A stretch of DNA of 64,000 bases, taken from assembly GCA_028829895.1 (NCBI GenBank), contig CM054179.1:105053875-105117874 (forward strand), given 5' to 3'. The notes under the pieces were generated by a model. It saw only the letters and a list, made by a program, of their open reading frames with translations, ran no database searches and was not told where the DNA came from. The DNA comes from Sinotaia quadrata (Eukaryota; Mollusca; Gastropoda; Architaenioglossa; Viviparidae). A program made the position numbers and the translations under genes. Below are positions 37,361 through 47,436 of the stretch, piece by piece (within the stretch, counting starts at the first letter, position 1; the number at the start of each line of letters is the position of its first letter).

Positions 37361-38844
37361 ATGCAGGTATGCACGAAGGGTGTGGGGTGGTAGAGAGAGA
37401 GTCAGAGACAGACGCGCCTGTCGCTCAACATAGTGTATTTCAAGGAAGCTAACTGCCATTAAAGTGTTGAATTATTCTTGGGGGGGGGGGACGCCATTTC
37501 AGTTTAAAAACTGGGAGAAATCTTTGTTAAAATAATGGAAGAGCATTTTAATCTTTGGAGGGAATACCGCAATAGCTGACAATTGGTAAAATTATTGGCT
37601 GATAGTTCGTATGCAAATTTATACTTTGAAATAATGTTACACTATGTATTTTATGATGTTAAATGGAAGAGTGTTTAACTTTTAAAATGAATTTGTTGTA
37701 AAGGTGAATTTATATATTTTTTTATTTCGATATTCATGTATTTTTATTGTTCTCTTGTGCATTGGCATAATGAAAGTTTTTGCAGAGGTGTTAATTTGCG
37801 AACGAAAGGAGAGAGAAAAGGTAGAAATTAACAGAAGATATTTATGTTTCAACCATACTTTGTTTCAGAGTAGCATGCTCCAAATCTACATCAAATCCAT
37901 AGTCCAATCTGCTTTCCTTGTTTGTGTGGAAATTCAGGCAAACAAGGGTTTTGTCAAATTAGCCAGCAGATAGAGATGTGGAGTCAACGCTTGCATGGTG
38001 TTAAGCAGTGAGGTGAATCAGTTCTCCAGGTCACTGAAGGAATAGAAAGCAGTTTGTTTCTCTTGCATAACCTTAGGAGGTTGTACCCGTGAAAACTACT
38101 GTCAACAGAGCGTCTAATGTGACTCTATTATGATGTGTGTACACACGTCTTGTGGACAATTATATGCAGAGCTATTAAACGTTGGACCACAAGCGACAGC
38201 ATTGAACCAGTGATGTCAACACCACCTCACCAGCAGATAATTGGGTCAATCATTATCATATACTTTTCTTCTCTCTAACTCTCATTTCTATGAAGATAAT
38301 TTGTGGCTATGGAACTGTAATTATCCAAGCGTGAACTCTGACTTTCATTTCAACATTCTAGTAGATAGTTAAACACTCTTGGTAGATGTACTCGGAATTT
38401 TTTCAAATCATCTTTCAGTGGTTGGTGTTTGGTTTTTTTCCATCAGTCATAGTGGTGCGAGTTTGAGAAAAGATCTGTTTTTTTGTTTTGTTTTGAGAGT
38501 TTGGGTGGGGTTGACTTTAGTTCGAGGTGGAATTTTCCGTATGATGTTCGTTTGTGTCTCGCTCGCATTTGTTGGTGGCTTACTTGATGTTGAGAGGTGG
38601 TTTTGGAGACCTTTGAATAGTAATAAGGCTGGCTTTGTTAATAGCTAAACCACGATTTCGAAAAGAGCCAAACTAGGATCGAGAAAGATTTGTGAATTAC
38701 GGTGGTGGTGGTGGTGGTTACGATAACAATTTTACGTCTCCACGGGAGCTTTTGTGGATCATTTCGTCATAAGACGTTTTTTGATCTGTAATGTTCCAGT
38801 GGGACATGCTCCCCTCACGAGAGTATTCAGGGAGCGGGCTAAGG

Positions 38845-38921
38845 AGTTTGTCAATTTGAGTGAGTGAGTGAGTGTAGGGGGCGCTTCCGGCTTCCGCCGC
38901 TTTCGCGCAGTTTGTCAATTT
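38845..38921 (-). mobile_element. Miniature retroposon-like insertion, copy 1 (51 bp) with 13-bp TSD
   Basis: The insert (38858-38908) is flanked by perfect 13-bp direct repeats AGTTTGTCAATTT (38845-38857 and 38909-38921). On the minus strand it begins GCGCGAAAGCGGCGGAAGCC, continues through a GC-rich core ending CCCCCTACACT, and ends in a CACT tetranucleotide tail. The same core starts essentially at the same base in the copies at 43.7 and 45.9 kb. The core can fold: GGC-GGAA-GCC with a GNRA-type loop inside a GCGC/GCGC pair. Confidence 0.85.
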
Positions 38922-39864
38922 CTTCGTTGCCGGACTTAAGTATGAAGTCAAGGGGTGTTACTTCTTTTCCTTCGGGGCCCGATTTATTCTTTCTTCTTCC
39001 GCCCTGACAAGGGCTTGGGAGTGTCAGTGGCTGTAGTTGATCGTTCCTCTTTCTTTTGTTCGGCTTGCCCTCAAAAGGGGGTAAGAGTGGTGGAGGAAGA
39101 AGTGCTAATAATTCGCCTTTCCATAGCTGTTTTCGTGTTCCCGATAATCCGAAGGATAAAAAGCTGGGTGCGTCTTGACTCACTGAAGTGATTGTTTTGT
39201 GTGTAAATAAGTTTGTGAGTGAAAATTGTTTCTGTTTTTCCAATTCAACTAGTTTGCTGCTTTCAAACTAGTTTAAATCTCGATTGCAAATATTTTCATC
39301 ACTAGGGGCGTCCTTTTCCATAGGCTTTCTAAATTATCCGTTAGATGCCGCTATAAAATAGAGTGGTGCGGTGATCTGACAGTTGACAATTATTCAAATT
39401 TACGATGACTGATGCAGTTAACGATATGATTCGCTGATTTTGTTCTTTTTAAAAAAAATTGTATTGTAATCTAAACCGATATGGTCATAATTATTTCCAA
39501 GCTGCTGAATGTAATAGCGGGAAAACAAATATGCGTACAAATACTGGTAAAGGAAATGTCATTAAGCCACACAGACATAATTGCGCAGTTATTCCTTGTT
39601 AGCGCTTTTGTCCAAAATATTTTCTAATTATAGCGTCTACACATTTTCCTCTAAAATTCCCAACTGAAATGGTGTAATTGTTTGCGATTTATTGAAAAAA
39701 GTTGTAACTTGGCATAAAATATTATTTTTGTATAATTAGTAATATGTTAGTACAGTTGCAAACTGTCAAGCAAACGTGGTTGAAGCAAGATGACTATAAA
39801 CACGTAATAAACAAAGAAATGCAGAGTTGAAGCAAAAAACAATTCACTCAGCGATATCATTAAC

Positions 39865-39958
39865 CATTTGTTGTATTTCCAGAAGCATAAAACAGCTGGA
39901 GGTAGAGCAAAAATAGCGATGTGGTCAGAAACTGAATGGCCATTCTGATGAATTTTTT
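39865..39958 (-). CDS. Receptor B exon 1: start codon and signal peptide
   Basis: On the minus strand the acceptor TTGTTTGTTTCAG (so an upstream non-coding exon is likely) is followed by 15 bases of leader and ATG at 39943-39941. The context is A at -3 and G at +4. The first residues MAIQFLTTSLFLLYLQLFYA form a clear signal peptide with probable cleavage near Ala-Ser-Gly at 20-22. NTTN follows, and the donor AATG|GTTAAT at 39865/39864 is in phase 1. The G plus AC of exon 2 makes Asp27. This completes the coding region of receptor B; the promoter and any 5' UTR exons lie to the right and were not identified. Confidence 0.78.
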
Positions 39959-40903
39959 CTGAAACAAACAAACAATAAGATAAGATACAGCTCTACAAAT
40001 ATTGATGATGAGTTGCCCCCAAAAGTACAACCGGATTTCTAAGTGACCAATTAAACTTAGTAGGAGTAAGTTTAACAAAGTATGACTTATTTTTTTAATA
40101 ATTCATCTGTACCACATTTTATCATCCAAGTCTTGGCACCAGAAACACATCTCTGACACTTTGGATGGTGGAAGGGATTTCATTTGTGCAAAATGTCTAT
40201 CGTTTGCATAAAACACATTTCTGTACACTTTACTGTTGATGAAAGAAAGTTTACTTGTGCAATCTGATGTGTACAGTTAAGTATTTTCAGCATACAATTG
40301 ACAAGACGTGATTACAGGCAATTTATGACTCTGGACATGGCTCTGAATACAAAATTAAAAGAACTGGTCCAAAAACAGAGCCCTGTGGAACACCATAACA
40401 AGGATCGTCTGTTTGGGAATATTTCCCTTTTACTGAAAATTTTTTTTCTTTCGACTTGCAGGCAAATCAAGAAGAGTAATAACTGAAAACTTTCTATCAT
40501 CCAAATTAAAATTAAAATTAGAAGAGCACTTATTTGATATCACTTAACTTTTAAAATATTGATTTTATTAAAATAATTTAAGTCTTATTCTTGGTAGAAT
40601 TCATTATTAATGAATTATAAATAAAACAAAGTTATTTACTTTTTAGTTTTTCCATTGTATTCGTATTTAATGTTCTATTGATCAGTATTTTTTTAATTAC
40701 TGAAAATAAAAGTTACTGTCATTGAAATATCGTTATACTTATTCTATGAGGCCCTTCTGCTAAAAAAATTGCCCAGCCTAATATATAGGCTCATTGTTAC
40801 ATTATATATATATTGCTACATTATCTATCTATCTATCTATGTTAGACTATACTTTTACAATATATAGGCAAAATTGTTATACTATTTGTTTGGCTATACT
40901 GCT

Positions 40904-40976
<73 letters not shown>

Positions 40977-41507
40977 TACTTTGTTATAATATGTAAGTTA
41001 GGCTATACTGTTACAATATTTAGGCTTTATTGTTATATGTTTGGCTACATTGCTACATATATATGCTACATTGTTACAAAATGTTTGCACTGTTACAATA
41101 TATGTGCTACACTATACATATGTTTGGCTACACTGTTACAATATATATGCTACACTATATATGTTTGACTACACTGTTAACATATATATGTTTGGTTACA
41201 ATATGTATTCTACACTATATATATTTGGCTACAATGTTTCAGTTTTACTTTCTGAAGATAAGTTCTGCAAATTATGCACAGTCATCTTTAAAAAGCTAGA
41301 CTTTAAGCATTCTATGAAATTGGCTGCCACAGAAGCATGAAAGTTCAATATACCTTTTAGTTATACAAGACAATCGCATATTCCAGAGTTGAAGCTCATG
41401 CTAAACAACCTTCATGAGGAGAAACCAGTTATTAATATCAGTAATATCCAGGATATGAAAATATTTTAGCCTAATGCAACAAGGAAAATTAAGTGTATTA
41501 ACCCAAT
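39959..41507. other. Upstream region of receptor B, rich in TA repeats
   Basis: No coding exon is supported. A TATC/ATCT stretch (40820-40840), a long TA run (about 40907-40975) and degenerate GCTACA(T/C)TGTTACAATATA-type units extend to about 41240. The 5' UTR exon of receptor B may lie here but cannot be placed. Confidence 0.45.
40907..40975. repeat. TA dinucleotide microsatellite with surrounding degenerate repeats
   Basis: About 34 uninterrupted TA units, flanked on both sides by GGCTATACTG(C/T)TACAATATA-like degenerate units. Confidence 0.97.
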
Positions 41508-41688
41508 TGTTACATTAATCATTCATGTTCTTGATATGACTAAACACTCAAAATCAAATAACCCTTGTATAGCAACTCAAGGGATACTGCATATCTTCTT
41601 CCTTCCATCTTAAATAAAAGAAGCTAAGTGTTTTACTCCAGTTTTAATGTTATCATATTATCGAGTTCTGTCAGTCAGAAATATAACA
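41508..41688 (+). mobile_element. 5' LTR of a degraded Ty3-like element
   Basis: This 181-bp segment runs from TGTTAC to TATAACA. It aligns with 47264-47436 through blocks such as AAATAACCCTTGTA, AATAAAAGAAG, CTCCAGTTT and ATATTATCG(A/T)GTTCTGTCA. It is followed directly by TGGGGCAGCGAG, a plausible primer-binding site. The AATAAA inside is the expected LTR polyadenylation signal. Confidence 0.75.
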
Positions 41689-43330
41689 TGGGGCAGCGAG
41701 TAGTGTGTTAAAACCTGTTGAAGACAAAGAACTGTGAGTAAACATCTGTTCTCACTCTGATTGCAATTTATTTTATTCTATGACTGTCCTCCACCTCAGA
41801 CGCACCGCAAGGCTTGTGGGGATCCCCTAAAAACAGACCAAGACAGAAAACATCGAGAAGATGAAAGGTCTATTGCGGCTTCGGGGGGGTGGGGGTGGGG
41901 TGAGCGAAACACACACACACACACTCTCTCTCTCTCTCTCTAGCAAAAACATGAAACTTCTGCGAGCATATGCAAGACACTATACTGAGAGACCGTATCA
42001 TTCTGAGGATCGAAGACAACAGTACTAGAAAACGTTTGCTACAGGAGTCCGATATTGCTCTCAAGGCCTGCATCGATATGTGTAGGGTGGATGAGGCGAC
42101 TCATCAACACCTAAAGAACTTGACTTCTACATCTGTATTAGGTGCAGAGGCTGCTAATACTGCTGAAGTTCTTTTTATGAAACTAGCGTTAATGTGATTT
42201 GTGAAAAACACATTAAAAGCTTGTCTCTAACTCCCACAGAAACTACACTACGCAATGTATATATCACTCCTAAAGGAAAGGCCATCATGTGGTAAATCCA
42301 AAGACTCTGAAGAAGTTTGACGTCAGATTCGTCGATGTCACCATGAGTCTGATCCCTTGCTCGAAAAGAAAATATCTGAGAAGATGGGTTTGATTACCGT
42401 GAATTACAGAGAATTTGAGAGAGGGGACAGGGTGATTACTTCTAACTATGATTATGTTACATCACCTGCTGTTATCACAGCACACAATCTCACCTACGGA
42501 TGACATCTTTCAGACATTCTCTGAAGTGTTTGATGATCATCAAGGTGACCTCCCTGGAGTTGTCCATCTGCAATTTGCCCCTTCAGTGACGCCTATTACC
42601 ATTCCTAATGGGCACATGCCTCTGACTATAGAAGCCTAAGCTAAAGCTAAACTTGAGAGGCATCATTACACATGTTGAACTACCCACTGACTAGACTAGC
42701 AGAATGGTGATCACAACATAGAAGTTGGTGACCTTCGGATCTGTCTTGACCCATGTCCCTTGAACAAGGCACTGAAACGCGAGTGGTATCCTATCCCGGT
42801 GATGGATGACATTCTGCCGAAATTGGCGAATGCCAAATTGTTCTCCACGTTGGACCTGACGAATGCTTATTGGCATGTTTATACTTGATGAGGAATCAAG
42901 TCTGTTAACTATCTTCTATTCTCCATATGGATGATGCAGATGGAAGAGACTTCCCTTTGGCATTTCTGTGAGTTCAGAACTATTCTATAAAAACATTTGA
43001 ACGTTACTCTTAATGGTGTAATTGGTGTAACCAATGACATCACTGTCTATATCTCTAGTGACACTCTAGAAACTGCTAATCATGATCATTATAAGAACAT
43101 CACTGCTCTACTGAACAGGCGACGTTCTGTGGGCATGAGACTGAACAAAAACAAAGCTGAGATCAGGAAGAATGAGATCATGTTTCTTGGGCATAGTGTC
43201 TCGAACCTGAGAAAGTGAAAGCTATTTATGAAATGAAGAGACCTGAGTATGTCGAAGATGTGAGATGTTTCTGTGGATTCTTCAATTACCTGTGCACGTT
43301 TCTACCAAAGATCTCTAAAAAACCTTAACC
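41689..43330 (+). mobile_element. Internal region of the Ty3-like retrotransposon: gag and reverse transcriptase remnants
   Basis: A gag-type C-terminal segment lies at about 41985-42190 (TRKRLLQESDIALKACIDMC). A pol remnant at about 42490-43310 follows, with PSVTPITIP, LRICLDP, PIPVMDDILPKLANAKLFST and LDLTNAYWHV, the conserved order of a Ty3/gypsy (Mag or C-clade-like) reverse transcriptase. Several frameshifts and stops interrupt it. The catalytic YxDD-type box is damaged (reads TNDITVY), and RNase H and integrase are missing. A LINE tail copy (41786-41897) sits between the primer-binding site and gag. It is an inactive relic. Confidence 0.8.
41786..41897 (+). mobile_element. LINE 3'-tail copy inserted in the Ty3-like element
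   Basis: It matches the 19.6-kb element: CTCCACCTCA, GGGGATCCC, then AACATCGAGAAGATGAAAGG. It ends in a G-rich tract and an AC/TC microsatellite (41908-41941). Confidence 0.75.
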
Positions 43331-43696
43331 CATTCTGTGGCGGAAAAATGCAAATTAATGCATTTAATTAATTAATTAAATTAATATTTAATTAATTCTT
43401 CATTTTTGTAATTTTAAATTTCAATTTGCGCCAATCAAATCTCAGTATGATGAGTTTTGAAACAAACAACTTTGATCTACATCCAGAATAAAGGGGAGTT
43501 ATTGTTAAGGGTCAGTGATTCTTGCATAACTCAGATTAATTTTAGTAACAAGTTCACCCTGCCTTTAGTGTTTGTGCAGTCAACCGTGTCTATTCAGACA
43601 AAGCCTTAGGAACAACTCTGTTCTAGCCCGAAGGCTGATGAATTCTAGAATCTTCCAGACGACCCCTAGAATCACATATAAGGGCAGATTCGAAAT
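43331..43696. other. Non-coding tail of the Ty3-like element
   Basis: AT-rich sequence with a TTAA-type repeat (about 43355-43400) followed by a GC-richer stretch. No recognisable integrase or other domain was seen. Confidence 0.4.
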
Positions 43697-43766
43697 TGAA
43701 CCTTCATTTAGCGCGAAAGCGGCGGAAGCCGGAAGCGTCCCCTACATTCAATCAATGAACCCTCAT
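43697..43766 (+). mobile_element. Miniature retroposon-like insertion, copy 2 (48 bp) with 11-bp imperfect TSD
   Basis: The insert 43708-43755 holds the same core (GCGCGAAAGCGGCGGAAGCC onward from 43711) with one C-to-T change and ends in a CAAT-type tail. The flanks TGAACCTTCAT (43697-43707) and TGAACCCTCAT (43756-43766) differ at one base. Confidence 0.75.
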
Positions 43767-44640
43767 CCACGTTACGGCTTTCCGACGATGGTAGCAGCCT
43801 ACTAGCGGGCACAGACGGAAAGCAACAACAACTTATACTTCGCAACGGATTACCGACGAAGAAACATGCGACACAGAACACACACGCGCCGTGTGCTCAC
43901 TTCCAGCCAGCAATTCCACGATACGGCTTACCGACGATGGGAGGTCTACTAGTGGGCACAGATGGATTGCAACAAAAATTCACTCTTCGCTACGGACCAC
44001 CGACGAAGAAAACAAGACAACACAAACTTCGCTACGGACCTCCTACGAAGAAAACAAGACAACACAAACATCGCCACGGACTACCGACGAAAAAAAACAC
44101 GCACACACCGCATGCTCGTTTCTGGCCAGAAACTCCACGCTACGGCTATCCGACGAGGGTAACGGTCTACGAGCGGGCATGAACGGAAAACGAAAACCCG
44201 CCAGCTCTACCCTTCGCCAGACGGACCTTCGATGGCGGACATACGGGATCCGCGGGCACAAAGGCTGGTAAGTCTCAAACTCGCTGGTCTAGTGCAAGCG
44301 GTACACACATCAACACAATGCGGCTCTGAAAAAACCCTAAGAGGAAAAGAAAAGGAAAAAAAACAACAAAAACAACAACAACAAAAAAAACCAACAAAAC
44401 ACCACAACAACAATGGCGACTTAGTCAACGGACCTCCGGACTGAAGCCTTCCTCCACCATCCACACACGCCGACAATGATCAACCCAATACATGCACCGA
44501 CTCATACAACCACCACCACCCGCCCTCTCCAGAAACAAGTGAGGAGAGGAAGTTTTCTCCAGAGGCCCTCCAAAGCTGAGAATATCTCTGATAAAAGGCT
44601 TACTGCATCCTCTGGGGGAAAGTCAACGAAAAAAAATAAT
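43767..44640 (+). mobile_element. GC-rich composite insertion with higher-order repeat and LINE-type 3' tail
   Basis: A TACGGCTTACCGACGATGG-like motif recurs at about 43770, 43920 and 44140. Between the second and third lie three 42-bp units (CTTCGCTACGGACC then GACGAAGAAAACAAGACAAC; 43985-44100). A CAA/AAAC-rich stretch follows, then a 3' tail at 44540-44632 related to the LINE 3' UTR. It is bordered on both sides by TGAACCCTCA (43756 and 44641). The base composition is far above the local GC. No intact protein can be recognised. Confidence 0.55.
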
Positions 44641-45060
44641 TGAACCCTCACGGGCTGGGTGGCGGCAGAAAAGGGCTGGGTGACGGCAGAAAACCGACCC
44701 AAAACAACGTCCCAAGATAACGGACCTGGCGCGCCCCATAGTACCACCACCCAATGTGGCAAATACGATGGGCAGGTCCCACCCACCCACATTCCCCCAC
44801 CACCACACGAACCCAACCACAACATAACCTTTCCCTCTCGCACAAACCACAGGAGGTATTGCGAGAGGAGTTCTCGAGCAATAGATGCCTACTATAGACA
44901 TAGCTCGAGATATATAATCACCTTTATTATAGTCCCCACAATCTCACACTGGATACCTCAGACACAGCTCGCAACGAAGCCTAAAGGGGTGCTCTGAAAT
45001 TTAATCCCAAAACCTTGATTTTTAATTTATTCCCAAGACCTATAACCCCTAAACCGGTGC
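44641..45060. other. GC-rich unclassified repeat-like sequence
   Basis: It contains GGGCTGGGTGGCGGCAGAAA duplicated as GGGCTGGGTGACGGCAGAAA and C-rich tracts. No coding or RNA assignment can be supported. Confidence 0.4.
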
Positions 45061-45258
45061 CGGTAATCTGCCTCTACTCAGTCACCCACTGGGTATGAGT
45101 TGGGAGCTAGTGCCGGATTATAAACCTATGTTTTTTCCCCGGATGGGACCTATGTGTTAAAGGAACCTTTTTTTTCCTCTCTTTTTTTTCTCTTTTTTTT
45201 TCTCTTTCGTCTTGGTGTGTTGTATTGTTGAAGTATCGTCTGGAATGTACATGTAGTA

Positions 45259-45304
<46 letters not shown>

Positions 45305-45428
45305 TCATCCCAACCCCATTGCACCCAGGAGGTCTGTCCTTTTTTACATTCCGTCTGCTTCCCCAGTGATGCCTCTACCGCCCCACCATTGGTCGACTAA
45401 AGTAATGATTGGGAGGACCACCTAAATT
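45060..45428 (+). mobile_element. Dispersed repeat R2, copy 2
   Basis: Same orientation and block order as 29530-29908, but the central microsatellite is TA here (45261-45301) instead of TG/CG. Both end with GATTGGGAGGACCACCTAAA. Confidence 0.7.
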
Positions 45429-45925
45429 TATACAACAAAATTACAAAGTAAATAAGGAAATAATAATGGATATATAAAAACCTTACATTATTATAACCAA
45501 ACAAATAAAATTAAATAACTAGAGTAAAGAAATAAACAAGTAAAATAAAACAAATAATAAAAGAAATGATAAAAGATTAAAAGGAGAAAGGAAACAAAAA
45601 GGAAAAAAAATAATATGTAGAACTGCTAAATAATATAAAAGAAAAAAGAGGACAATAAAAAATAAAAAGAGGAAGGAAGGAAAAGACAAGAAGGGTGTTG
45701 GGTTTTTTGTTTGTTTAAAAAAAAAAAATAATAAAAAAATTAAAAACAAAATAATACACCCGAACAACAAGAGTTCAGAGACCTAGAAAACTTTGATCGG
45801 CCAGACATGAGGTAATGAGTAAACAAAAAAAAAACAACTTTGCGGACAGCTGACCATTTGGAAATGATAGATAAACTAGGTTGACATAGCCAGTGGGCTA
45901 AACCACCCCCCTCCCTTTCCCCCAC
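45429..45925. other. A-rich low-complexity sequence
   Basis: Long A-rich plus-strand sequence that produces an F/L-rich minus-strand frame without meaning. No gene is supported. Confidence 0.5.
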
Positions 45926-46001
45926 AACCCCTCACCCAGCGCGAAAGCGGCGGAAGCCGGAAGCGCCCCCTACACTAGCAAGCAAGCAAGTAAACCCTCA
46001 C
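45926..46001 (+). mobile_element. Miniature retroposon-like insertion, copy 3 (about 56 bp)
   Basis: The core starts GCGCGAAAGCGGCGGAAGCC at 45939, runs to CCCCCTACACT and is followed by an AGCA tetranucleotide tail. The flanks AACCCCTCAC (45926-45935) and AACCCTCAC (45993-46001) look like an imperfect target duplication. Confidence 0.7.
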
Positions 46002-46794
46002 TCTTGTTAAAATCATCGGAGTCCTGTGTACGGCTTCGCGGTTAAAGCTGAACAGAAAGGTACGTCCGAGAATAGTGATTGTCATTTTAACTGATTTTTA
46101 ATATTTGCTTAACATCTGTTTGAATTATGTTTTTTCCTTGTAAATATATTTAACGAGTTTAAACTATGTCATTTTTATTCTCGTTTAAACAAAGAATCAG
46201 ATGAAAGAATTGTAAAAAGGAATTCTAAATGAAGAAACGAGAATAAAAGTACAGATTACGAATATTTGAAACACGAGACTGATGCGCGCCATTACGTTTC
46301 TTCTGTCACAGTTAGCAAGCCGTTCCGTTCCGTTTGTCTTCCATTCCATTTTTGATTTGCTGAGATGCTAGATTCAAGTTCTACTTGCAAGCAAGCCATT
46401 TTGTTTCTGCTGATGTGAAGTTGGTAAACTTCATTCCTTGTTGCCATCAAGCTTCACTTATGTCGACATTCGTATGAGTCGATGGTTGAAGTTCGAAGTT
46501 TTTCTTCCATGTTGACAACTTTTAACTGCCATTGGATTTTCTGAAGGTACTGAGATCCGCGAGCCTGTGTCAATGATTGTATGCATTGTTTTTCCTAGGA
46601 ATTTTGTTAATATATATGTATAGAATTTTTTTTTTTTAATGTGAGGAAGCTATTTGTAACTTCCTTTAAATTTGTAGTTTTCTTTTTTATTAATTATTGT
46701 TTAATGGTGTGAGGAGGTGGGTTTTATTAATATTTATTTTTATAGAAGATGAAGTGTGTTTGTGTATGGTTTGGATCCGCTTCTACACAACAAT

Positions 46795-47010
46795 CACGCG
46801 GTAATGCAAGTATGTAAATAACGATAATGCAAGTATGTAAATAACGATAATGCAAGTATGTAAATAACGATAATGCAAGTATGTAAATAGCGGTAATGCA
46901 AGTATGTAAATAGCGGTAATGCAAGTATGTAAATAGCGGTAATGCAAGTATGTAAATAGCGGGAATGCAAGTATGTAAATAGCGGTAATGCAAGTATGTA
47001 AGGGAAATAG
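46795..47010. repeat. 21-23 bp minisatellite, about 10 copies
   Basis: Tandem GGTAATGCAAGTATGTAAAT-type units inside the left foldback arm. Confidence 0.95.
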
Positions 47011-47250
47011 CTAGTGCCAATTTAATTACGATACATTATTAAATAAAACATTGCTTATCTTTGACATTTTAATTTCCTTTTTAATTTTATTTTAATTTTA
47101 AATTTAATTTGAATCATCTACTCAAACTGGAACAGACATTAAATCCTCGATTTCGAACTTATCCATTCTGTTTTAGTTTATTTATCATTTATCGTTTATT
47201 TTCCTTATAAATTTGTTATTTTATATTAGACTTTATCACTTCCAAACTTG

Positions 47251-47436
47251 AAAAATAGGGGGACTACATTATTCATTATTTTCTCGATATGAGTATTCAC
47301 TCAAAGTGAAATAACCCTTGTACAGCAGCTTGAGGGTTATTGCCTTTCCTTTTACCTTCATCTTGAATAAAAGAAGATACGTGCTTTTCTCCAGTTTAAA
47401 TGTCATATTATCGTGTTCTGTCAATCAGACTTAACA
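47251..47436 (+). mobile_element. Polypurine tract and 3' LTR of the Ty3-like element
   Basis: The purine-rich run AAAAATAGGGGGA (47251-47263) precedes a segment (47264-47436) that aligns with the 5' LTR at 41508-41688. It ends TTAACA followed by CTAAT; the base preceding the 5' LTR is CCAAT, so a 5-bp target duplication with one change is possible. The LTRs have many differences, so the insertion is old. Confidence 0.7.

Larger units (their letters stand above)
35610..39864 (-). other. Receptor B intron 1
   Basis: A 4.3-kb intron between the signal-peptide and Ig exons. It contains the LINE 3' end at 36.3-37.36 kb and a miniature insertion at 38.86 kb (both listed). A GGT repeat lies at 38701-38719, and a GC-richer minus-strand frame at 38925-39240 has no recognisable domain. 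Confidence 0.6.

Noticed and set aside
38871..38908. Small self-cleaving ribozyme (hammerhead or twister) for the 38-bp miniature element
   Set aside because: No CUGAUGA core or complete twister consensus could be found; only a short GNRA-loop hairpin is visible.
38925..39243. Minus-strand frame with a Pro/Lys-rich segment as a receptor B exon
   Set aside because: No acceptor/donor pair in phase 1, no membrane, Ig or known transposon motif, and it borders a miniature insertion; more likely repeat-derived.
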